Shown here: one piece after another, positions 14,513-20,537 of the stretch
Position numbering within the stretch: position 1 is the first letter of the stretch
Layout of the letters: each line of letters opens with the position of its first letter
NCBI GenBank assembly: GCA_023485185.1
Contig: JAMCZP010000341.1
Coordinates: 1 to 20,537 of the forward strand
Direction of reading: 5' to 3'
From: Gammaproteobacteria bacterium
GTDB lineage: Bacteria; Pseudomonadota; Gammaproteobacteria; Pseudomonadales; Halomonadaceae
DNA length: 20,537 nt
The notes under the pieces: generated by a model
Told to the model about the DNA's origin: nothing
Database searches by the model: none
Seen by the model: only the letters and a program-made list of their open reading frames with translations
Translations under genes and position numbers: made by a program

Positions 14513-15356
14513 AGCGGCAGTACCGGGTTTTTCAGTACAGGGCTGTTTAAGCAAAATGGCGGCTGCCTTACCCAGCCGCCAAGACCAACAGGTGGTTTAT
14601 CATTTACGTGCAGGTGAACACCGGCTGGCGCTGAATGAGCGTATTGGTGAGCCGCTTAGCCTGCGTTGGACAGGCGCGATTGCTTGCACCCACTGTGGGC
14701 GGGCGACCAAAAAAAGCTTTGCCCAAGGCCACTGTTACCCCTGCTTTAAGCGGTTAGCCCAGTGCGATACCTGCATTATGAAGCCGGAAACCTGCCATTT
14801 TTTCCAGGGTACTTGCCGGGAGCCTGAGTGGGGTGAGCGACACTGCTTTCAGCCTCATGTGGTCTATTTGGCCAATTCGTCGGGTCTGAAAGTCGGCATT
14901 ACCCGCAAAACGCAAATGCCGACACGCTGGCTAGACCAGGGCGCGATTCAGGCGTTACCAATACTGGAAGTCGATACGCGCCAGCAATCCGGATTTGTCG
15001 AAATGCTCTTTAAGGAGCAGGTGGCCGACCGTACCAATTGGCGTGCCATGTTGAAGGGCGACGTGGATACGATGGATTTAGTGGCTGAACGCGATCGGCT
15101 GTTGAGTCTGCTAGCCGATGGGTTGAATCAACTGCGCGATACCTATGGTAGTGACGCTATTCGTGCTGTAGACACGCCCGCGCAACACTTTCATTACCCG
15201 GTTAGCGTCTTCCCAGCTAAAGTGGTATCGCACAACTTTGATAAGCAGCCGCTGGTAGAGGGCGTGCTGCAGGGCATCAAAGGGCAGTATTTGATCCTTG
15301 ATAACGGGGTGATTAACCTTCGTAAATTCACGGGTTACGAGATACAGATAAGTTAA
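14496..15356 (+). CDS. DUF2797 protein, cysteine-rich
   Basis: 286 residues from ATG 14496. A GTG at 14442 would add 18 residues but overlap yeaC by 71 bases; relatives usually start about ten residues before the GCLSKM words, which favours the ATG (17-base overlap). Family landmarks: LRWTGAIACTHCGRATKKSF, GHCYPCFKRLAQCDTCIMKP, CREPEWGERHC, then VVYLANSSGLKVGITRKTQ and PTRWLDQGA, and KTNWRAML-like DRTNWRAMLKGD. The cysteine pairs suggest bound zinc. The VYLANSSGLKVGIT segment resembles the core of GIY-YIG nucleases; that resemblance is my inference. Function unknown. It appears co-transcribed with yeaC. Confidence 0.85.
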   Translation: MPHVIEAAVPGFSVQGCLSKMAAALPSRQDQQVVYHLRAGEHRLALNERIGEPLSLRWTGAIACTHCGRATKKSFAQGHCYPCFKRLAQCDTCIMKPETCHFFQGTCREPEWGERHCFQPHVVYLANSSGLKVGITRKTQMPTRWLDQGAIQALPILEVDTRQQSGFVEMLFKEQVADRTNWRAMLKGDVDTMDLVAERDRLLSLLADGLNQLRDTYGSDAIRAVDTPAQHFHYPVSVFPAKVVSHNFDKQPLVEGVLQGIKGQYLILDNGVINLRKFTGYEIQIS

Positions 15357-15437
15357 AACGGGCTAGCCACAGCGCGGCGATTTGGCTAAGGTTACGGGGT
15401 AAACCGATCCCGCCTTATGCTACGCAAGGAAGCTTCA

Positions 15438-15863
15438 ATGCCCTGGCTTAAACTGCTTCACATTGCCGCGCTAGTGATTTGGTGCGCTTCGCTGCTTTAT
15501 CTTCCTGCCTTACTGAGTCAGGCGCTGCAGCTTCGTAAAGACTCTGGCTTTGCTCAGGGCACACCACCCATGCCGCGTTTTTTTTATAATTCCATCGCTA
15601 CCCCAGCAGCGCTGGCCGCGATTGCCTCCGGAACACTGCTGTTTTTGCTCCACGGTTTGCTGGGTGGCTGGTTGATTTTTAAACTGGTGGCCGTGGTCGC
15701 CATGGTGGCCGCTCATGGTAGCTTCGGCTGGCTCATTTTGCGTTTAGAGCAAGGCCACTACCGATGGGTTAAACCCGCCAACTGGGTAGCGCTGTTCGTT
15801 GCGTTGGCAGGTATTATTGCAGTGCTCACCTTCGTGCTGGCGAAGCCATTGGACTGGAGTTAG
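15438..15863 (+). CDS. CopD/HemJ-like integral membrane protein
   Basis: 141 residues from ATG 15438, chosen because AAGGA lies seven bases upstream; an ATG at 15417 is seven codons earlier without such a site. Four membrane helices: about 5-28 (LLHIAALVIWCASLLYLPAL), 55-78, 80-103 and 116-137. The N-terminal MPWLKLLHIA with H8 followed by a W, and YLPAL, resembles the start of HemJ (protoporphyrinogen oxidase) and CopD-family proteins. The position beside a haem-copper oxidase cluster fits a role in haem or copper supply, but this is not shown. The gene runs convergently to the DUF2231 gene, with 38 bases between stops. Confidence 0.7.
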   Translation: MPWLKLLHIAALVIWCASLLYLPALLSQALQLRKDSGFAQGTPPMPRFFYNSIATPAALAAIASGTLLFLLHGLLGGWLIFKLVAVVAMVAAHGSFGWLILRLEQGHYRWVKPANWVALFVALAGIIAVLTFVLAKPLDWS

Positions 15864-15901
15864 TGGCAATGTCATCGAATGTAGCGAGGCCTTCCAATGC
15901 G

Positions 15902-16363
15902 TCAGTCATCAACATCAACACCCACGGCGTGTTCATAAACCAACTGGCCACCGAGCCAGCCCGCCAGCGCAATCAGGCCGCCTGTAATCAGCGAGACAGT
16001 CAAACCCCAGGGCATAATAGCGCTGGGGTCGTTGAGGCGCAGCAGCCAGTTAAACGAGGCCAGAGAGAGCATCACAACGGCAACGATGGCGTGGCTCCAG
16101 CCGGTAATCAAACGACGAATACGCTTCACTGTTACCAAGTCAATAATACCGGCAACGCTTGCGATCCAGCCGCCAAATGCACCTACGCCCGCGAGCCACA
16201 GACCGGTACGGGTCCAGAACGGATCACTGGTGTACCAAAAAGCCAAATCGCTTGCCACCAAGGCCATCAAGGCCGCAACGGGGAAATGAATCATCACTGG
16301 GTGCAGCGGGTGGCCAGCGAGGGACGCGCGGCTTTTAATCGAGCGTTGGGGAGATTTTGCCAT
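15902..16363 (-). CDS. DUF2231 membrane protein
   Basis: 153 residues from ATG 16363 (AGGAAG six bases upstream); a longer frame up to 16444 has no ribosome site and would overlap coxB. Four membrane helices. The DUF2231 signature GHPLHPVMIHFPVAALMA is at about 17-34, with three histidines that could hold haem or metal; further helices include GLWLAGVGAFGGWIASVAGI and the C-terminal LITGGLIALAGWLGGQLVYE. DUF2231 proteins are often found near cytochrome oxidase genes and have been suggested to be redox or haem related. It is the only minus-strand gene in the right part of the window and diverges from coxB with 36 bases between start codons. Confidence 0.88.
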   Translation of the reverse strand: MAKSPQRSIKSRASLAGHPLHPVMIHFPVAALMALVASDLAFWYTSDPFWTRTGLWLAGVGAFGGWIASVAGIIDLVTVKRIRRLITGWSHAIVAVVMLSLASFNWLLRLNDPSAIMPWGLTVSLITGGLIALAGWLGGQLVYEHAVGVDVDD

Positions 16364-16399
16364 GGTCACTTCCTGTGGGCAGAAAAAGGGAATCAAGGA

Positions 16400-17470
16400 A
16401 TGAGGGAACGAGACAAGCAAGATGCTGCCCCGCTGAGTATTCAACGCTTAACCCGCCAGCGGGTCAACCAACTTGCAGTAGTATTGACTGTTTTCACTAC
16501 GCTTTTTTTGACAGGTTGCGCGGGTGACAGGTCCATTTTAGACCCTGCTGGACCAGCTGCACGTGACGTGGTGTTGATCTGGTGGATCATGCTGGCCTTT
16601 GGCACGGTCGTTCTGATTGCCGTCACTGCGCTATGGCTATATGCGTTTAAACGCAAGCATGTTATACGCACGCCAGTTGAAGAGCGGCGTATCGCACGTC
16701 GCTGGATTCTTGGGGGCGGTATTTTGCTTCCCGTCGCCAGTATTACCGCACTATTAGCTTTCGGTGTTCCGGTTGGGCAACGCATGTTGCCACTACCGCT
16801 GAGTGAGCCGCCGGAAGTCATCGAGGTTATCGGCCACCAGTGGTGGTGGGAAGTTCGCTATCCAGGGGCAGAAGGAGGAGAAGTCGTCACTTCCAATCAA
16901 CTGATCATGCCTGCTGGCGAGCCGGTCGACTTTCATGTCTCCGGTGCCGATGTCATTCACGCTTTCTGGGTGCCGAGACTGGGCGGCAAGATCGATATGA
17001 TCCCTGGTCGGGTGAATCGAATTCGTTTAGAAGCGGACGAACCTGCGGTATTTGGCGCCCAGTGCGCCGAGTTTTGTGGCGTGGGTCACGCCCATATGCA
17101 CCTTTACGTAGAGGCGGTTGAGCGCGAAGAGTACGACGCTTGGCTAGCTGAGCGACAAACGGATCAGTTGGCGGCATTGGCCGTTAATGACCCACAGCAT
17201 GAACCTGCCAGGGAGGCATTTATGACCCATTGCGCAAGCTGCCACCGGGTAGCGGGAGTATCGTCTGGTGAAGTGGGGCCAGATCTTTCCGATCTCGGTA
17301 GCCGCACGAGCCTGGGTGCCGGGGTATTAGCCATGGAAGCAGGCGCGGTTAATCATTGGCTTAATAATCATCAAACGCTTAAACCTAGCAATAAAATGCC
17401 CCCACACGATGATATTGAATCTGCCACCTTGGAGTCCCTGGGTGCTTGGCTGGAGACCTTGACCCCATGA
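16400..17470 (+). CDS. coxB: Cytochrome c oxidase subunit II fused to cytochrome c (caa3 type)
   Basis: 356 residues from ATG 16400 (AGGG nine bases upstream). The signal peptide ends in lipobox LTGC with C40, so the mature protein is probably a lipoprotein. Two membrane helices follow (about 56-82 and 102-123). The periplasmic CuA domain has HQWWWEVRYP (146-155) and all CuA ligands: H187, C222, E224, C226, H230 and M233 in HAFWVP and QCAEFCGVGHAHM. A class I cytochrome c domain occupies about 265-356, with haem site CASCH (278-282) and likely axial M333 in NKMPPH. It accepts electrons from soluble cytochrome c and passes them to subunit I. The stop overlaps the subunit I start (ATGA). Confidence 0.95.
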   Translation: MRERDKQDAAPLSIQRLTRQRVNQLAVVLTVFTTLFLTGCAGDRSILDPAGPAARDVVLIWWIMLAFGTVVLIAVTALWLYAFKRKHVIRTPVEERRIARRWILGGGILLPVASITALLAFGVPVGQRMLPLPLSEPPEVIEVIGHQWWWEVRYPGAEGGEVVTSNQLIMPAGEPVDFHVSGADVIHAFWVPRLGGKIDMIPGRVNRIRLEADEPAVFGAQCAEFCGVGHAHMHLYVEAVEREEYDAWLAERQTDQLAALAVNDPQHEPAREAFMTHCASCHRVAGVSSGEVGPDLSDLGSRTSLGAGVLAMEAGAVNHWLNNHQTLKPSNKMPPHDDIESATLESLGAWLETLTP

Positions 17471-20010
17471 CGACGATTAATCGCCAAGCAACGCCCCAAG
17501 ACCCGCAAAATCCCAAAGATCCTCAGGGGTTGCACGAAGATCTGCATGAAATCTGGGGCAACCCGCGGGGGTTAAAAGCACTTACCATCGTTAACCACAC
17601 CACCCTTGGTCTGCGGTTTATGATCACCGGCATGGTGTTTTTCTTGATTGGTGGCATTCTCGCCATGCTGGTGCGCACCCAGCTGGCGCTGCCCGGTCAA
17701 GACTTTATGTCGCCGGATATTTATAACCAAGTCACCACCATGCACGGCACGGTGATGATGTTCCTGTTTGCTATCCCAATGCTCGAAGGGTTAGCTATTT
17801 ATATGATTCCCAAGATGATCGGTGCCCGGGATCTGGTCTGCCCCAGGCTGACATCGCTGGGGTACTGGTGCTATCTGTTTGGCGGCATCATCCTGACGTT
17901 TAGCCTGGTCATCGAAATGGCGCCAGACAGCGGGTGGTTTATGTACACGCCGCTGAGTAGTAGCGAGTACGCACCTGGTCTAGGCTCAGACTTTTGGTTA
18001 TTAGGTATCACCTTTGTTGAAATTTCGGCGCTTTCTGCCGGGGTAGAGCTGGTCGTTTCGATACTGCGCACGCGTACTCAGGGCATGGCGTTGCACAAAA
18101 TGCCGCTGTTTGCGTGGTATATCCTTGCGATGGCACTGATGATCGTAGTGGGTTTTCCGCCGTTAATTTTGGGCAGCATCCTGCTTGAGCTTGAGCGCGC
18201 GGTAGGTATGCCGTTTTTTGAAATTGCCGGTGGCGGTGACCCGATCCTATGGCAGCACCTATTCTGGCTGTTTGGCCATCCTGAGGTTTACATCATTTTC
18301 TTACCGGCAGCGGGTATTGTCTCCACGCTAATTCCGGTGTTTGCTGGTAGGCCGATTGTCGGTTATGGCTGGGTTGTTTTTGCCATTATCGTGACGGGCT
18401 TTATTAGCTTTGGGCTATGGGTTCACCACATGTTTACCGTGGGCATACCGCAACTGGCCCAAGCGTTCTTTTCGGCAGCCAGTATGTTGGTGGCGGTGCC
18501 TACGGCCATTCAGGTATTTGTCTGGCTGGCTACACTATGGTTAGGCAAGCCCAAAATGAAGTTACCGATGTTGTGGATCGTAGGCTTCTTGGTGATCTTC
18601 GTGTGTGGCGGCTTGACCGGCGTTATGCTGGCACTGGTGCCGTTTAATTGGCAGGTGCACGACACCCACTTTGTGGTGGCGCACATGCACTATGTATTAG
18701 TGGGCGGCATGTTCTTCCCGCTGATTGCCGGACTCTATTACTGGCTGCCGCTGTTTTCAGGGCGTATGCCTTCTGAAACCATCGGCAAATGGGGCTTTTG
18801 GCTCACCTTTATCGGCTTTAATACCACGTTCCTGATCATGCACTGGACAGGCCTGCTGGGTATGCCACGGCGTATCTACTCCTACGAAGAAGGCACCGGT
18901 TGGGATGTTTTCAACCTGATATCGTCAGTGGGCGGCTTCGTAATGTCGGCGGGTATTGCGATGGTGCTGCTGGATATTGCGCTGCACTTCCGGTTTGGCA
19001 AGCCCGCCAAGCATAACCCCTGGAATGCCGATACACTTGAGTGGGCCAACAGCATGCCGCCGAGTGCCTATAACTTTGTCAGCCTGCCCAAAGTAGATAC
19101 CCGGCACCCATTATGGGATAACCCAGATCTACCGCGCGCCATGGCGGAAGGCGAACATAGCCTTTCAGTGGCGACGAATGGCCGACGTGAAATGTGGGGC
19201 ACTGACCCCATCACCGGCAAAATACGCGAGATTATTCACCTGCCAGGCAACTCCTGGTGGCCGCTGTTTGCTGCAATGGCGCTGGCAGTGGTGTGTATAA
19301 GCCTATTGACGCGAGTCTATCTGCTGGCGGGTGTTGCAGTCATTGTGGCGGGGATATTTCTGCTGCGCTGGTCCTGGGAAAATGGCGCGCATCCTAAAGC
19401 CGCGCCCGATGCTCGCGTGACCGCGGGTGACCCGCCGTTGCATTCGCGGACGATGGATGGCCCTGGTTTATGGGCGATGTCGATCACCATGCTCGCCAAT
19501 GGCTCATTTTTCATGTCTTACCTATTTGGCTGGTTCTACCTGTGGACGGTGTCACCCGAGTGGCGTATGCCCGAGACCTCGCCGCTGTCACTGATTGCCC
19601 TTATCGTAGCGGGTGTGGCACTCACCTTCGGCGCCGGGTTATTGGAAAAATGTGTGCGCGGCTTGCGCCAAAAACGCGACGCTGGGTTAGCGATTGGCAT
19701 GTACACCATTAGTGCCCTGGGCTTTGTACAGGTAGCGATTACGCTGTGGGTGTTGCTGAGTGCAGACTTGGCGGTGACGGAAACAGCGCATGATGCAATC
19801 ATGATGGTCGGGCTGATATATGCTCTTTTCCATGGTGGTTTGGGTGCCATTCTTACCTTAATGCAGGGCTTGCGGGTCGGTTATGGCTATGTGGGCGCTC
19901 ATGCACCCTTCGAGCCCGCGGTGGTTGCCCAGCTGTGGCGTTATAACGTAGTGACATTCTGGATACTGGTGGGCGCGCTTGCAGTACTGCCACGCGTAAT
20001 AGGGAGCTAA
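17467..20010 (+). CDS. coxA: Cytochrome c oxidase subunit I-III fusion
   Basis: 847 residues. Start ATG 17467 overlaps the coxB stop. Subunit I part, about 35-560: haem a ligands H93 (TMHGTVMMF) and H408, haem a3 ligand H406 (VVAHMHYVL), CuB ligands H271, H320 and H321, and the cross-linked Tyr Y275 with gating E273 in GHPEVY. Subunit III part, about 590-845, with seven helices at most and a final LWRYNVVTFWILV. Such I-III fusions are known in Thermus caa3 oxidase and elsewhere. It reduces oxygen to water in the inner membrane. Odd: the K-channel lysine (bovine K319) is Q349, and the neighbouring serine is V352. D-channel D122 is kept, but N80 and N98 of bovine correspond to I111 and T129. 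Confidence 0.95.
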   Translation: MTTINRQATPQDPQNPKDPQGLHEDLHEIWGNPRGLKALTIVNHTTLGLRFMITGMVFFLIGGILAMLVRTQLALPGQDFMSPDIYNQVTTMHGTVMMFLFAIPMLEGLAIYMIPKMIGARDLVCPRLTSLGYWCYLFGGIILTFSLVIEMAPDSGWFMYTPLSSSEYAPGLGSDFWLLGITFVEISALSAGVELVVSILRTRTQGMALHKMPLFAWYILAMALMIVVGFPPLILGSILLELERAVGMPFFEIAGGGDPILWQHLFWLFGHPEVYIIFLPAAGIVSTLIPVFAGRPIVGYGWVVFAIIVTGFISFGLWVHHMFTVGIPQLAQAFFSAASMLVAVPTAIQVFVWLATLWLGKPKMKLPMLWIVGFLVIFVCGGLTGVMLALVPFNWQVHDTHFVVAHMHYVLVGGMFFPLIAGLYYWLPLFSGRMPSETIGKWGFWLTFIGFNTTFLIMHWTGLLGMPRRIYSYEEGTGWDVFNLISSVGGFVMSAGIAMVLLDIALHFRFGKPAKHNPWNADTLEWANSMPPSAYNFVSLPKVDTRHPLWDNPDLPRAMAEGEHSLSVATNGRREMWGTDPITGKIREIIHLPGNSWWPLFAAMALAVVCISLLTRVYLLAGVAVIVAGIFLLRWSWENGAHPKAAPDARVTAGDPPLHSRTMDGPGLWAMSITMLANGSFFMSYLFGWFYLWTVSPEWRMPETSPLSLIALIVAGVALTFGAGLLEKCVRGLRQKRDAGLAIGMYTISALGFVQVAITLWVLLSADLAVTETAHDAIMMVGLIYALFHGGLGAILTLMQGLRVGYGYVGAHAPFEPAVVAQLWRYNVVTFWILVGALAVLPRVIGS

Positions 20011-20014
20011 GCTG

Positions 20015-20371
20015 ATGACGTCGACTATGCAGCGTTTGCACTTAACTCATCCATTGCATTTTGTGATTGGCTTAACCCTTTGGTGTGTCTGGTTTGTCGC
20101 TGTTTATGGTGGGCATGCGGTGGCCTGTGCTGTGGCACCGCCTGCCCCCGAGCAGGGTGTTTTTACCCTGGTTAATGCCATCCTTTTGCTGGTTAGTATC
20201 GTATCCATTGCGTTATTAGCAGCGTTAACCTTGGGCTGTTGCCGCGAAGCAAAACGTCATGAAGGGCGCTTACGCTTTAATGCAGCAGTTTCCGCTGGAC
20301 TATATCTGTTTTCAACGCTAGGCGTACTATTCGCAGCGTTGCCTATTATCGGCATTCCGCCTTGCCTGTAA
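20015..20371 (+). CDS. Small membrane protein of the oxidase cluster, unknown function
   Basis: 118 residues, with AGGGAG eight bases before the ATG and only four bases after the oxidase stop, so it belongs to the oxidase operon. Three membrane helices: about 14-34 (HFVIGLTLWCVWFVAVYGGH), 49-73 and 88-112. Four or five cysteines (24, 38, 75, 76, 117) and a few histidines could touch metal, but no motif is clear. I do not recognise the family. Its position between the oxidase and a probable copper ATPase suggests an assembly factor or an accessory subunit; that is inference. Confidence 0.75.
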   Translation: MTSTMQRLHLTHPLHFVIGLTLWCVWFVAVYGGHAVACAVAPPAPEQGVFTLVNAILLLVSIVSIALLAALTLGCCREAKRHEGRLRFNAAVSAGLYLFSTLGVLFAALPIIGIPPCL

Positions 20372-20537
20372 GCACGACGCTTCACAGCGAGGAAGAAAAG
20401 CTCTATACCCTCCACGGCATGTGGTGTACCAGTTGCGCTCTAGCCGTGGAGGGCTCCCTCAAACGCCTTGATGGTGTACGTGATGTTAGCGTGCACTATC
20501 CAAGTGCCACCCTCTGTATCAATGGCACTGCCGCCGT
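20362..20537 (+). CDS. Heavy-metal-binding (HMA) domain, probable start of a copper P-type ATPase
   Basis: Partial: runs off the right edge. The translated frame shows a heavy-metal-associated domain: LYTLHGMWCTSCALAVEGSL, then LKRLDGVRDVSVHYPSATL. GMWCTSC is the metal-binding loop (C-x-x-C), and the spacing to DGVxxVSVxY is typical. An HMA domain at the N-terminus next to an oxidase most often opens a CopA/FixI-like Cu+-ATPase that delivers copper to the enzyme, but the ATPase part is outside the window. No in-frame ATG or GTG exists between 20332 and 20419; TTG 20362 is the likely start, overlapping the preceding gene by ten bases. Confidence 0.65.
   Translation, partial: MPVSTTLHSEEEKLYTLHGMWCTSCALAVEGSLKRLDGVRDVSVHYPSATLCINGTAA

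Noticed and set aside
15863..16399. Long in-frame extension of CoxB (about 179 residues) on the plus strand
   Set aside because: It is antisense to the DUF2231 gene and of nonsense composition; the lipoprotein signal begins after ATG 16400.

Overview
The window looks like chromosomal DNA of a halophilic gammaproteobacterium, most likely Halomonas or a close relative (Halomonadaceae). The evidence is protein resemblance only: a proline utilisation locus, a GlpG-type rhomboid, YeaC and DUF2797 neighbours, and a caa3-like oxidase cluster. No rRNA or tRNA is present to confirm it. The left part (1-9470) is coded almost wholly on the minus strand and the right part (9675-20537) almost wholly on the plus strand.

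Left part. A truncated ompW porin (1-337) is followed by a 465-base gap and an AT-richer parDE toxin-antitoxin pair (803-1344) with a palindromic operator. Next comes the proline catabolic locus. Reading in its direction of transcription (right to left) it holds a small membrane protein (8775-8416), an AraC-type regulator (8391-7558), a short ORF ending in a PutA-like C-terminal motif (about 7406-7227), a doubtful 47-codon ORF, the Na+/proline symporter putP (6879-5389) and a bifunctional PutA without the N-terminal DNA-binding domain (5303-1638), closed by an intrinsic terminator. The job would be to import proline and oxidise it to glutamate. The AraC protein, rather than PutA, is the likely regulator. 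GTACGAAAAAT-type repeats lie upstream of both putP and the regulator operon. A CBS-domain protein ends this part.

Right part. A Pmp3-like membrane protein, a DMT-family exporter, NAD kinase and a PPP-type metallophosphoesterase are followed by a rhomboid protease, YeaC (DUF1315) and a cysteine-rich DUF2797 protein. A respiratory cluster follows: a CopD/HemJ-like membrane protein, a DUF2231 membrane protein on the opposite strand, a lipoprotein COX II fused to a cytochrome c domain, a COX I-III fusion, a small membrane protein and the start of a probable heavy-metal P-type ATPase. Together they suggest a caa3-type terminal oxidase with a copper-supply gene.

Most interesting points: (1) a stand-alone PutA C-terminal motif ORF upstream of putP; (2) two candidate small RNAs (about 8880-8995 and 13189-13286) sharing a 13-base C-rich motif just before strong terminators that do not closely follow a plus-strand gene; (3) an oxidase subunit I in which the K-channel lysine and two D-channel asparagines are replaced; (4) shared repeats that may define the regulator's operators; (5) a perfect 10-bp hairpin between putP and putA. 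No phage, IS element, CRISPR array or defence island was seen.
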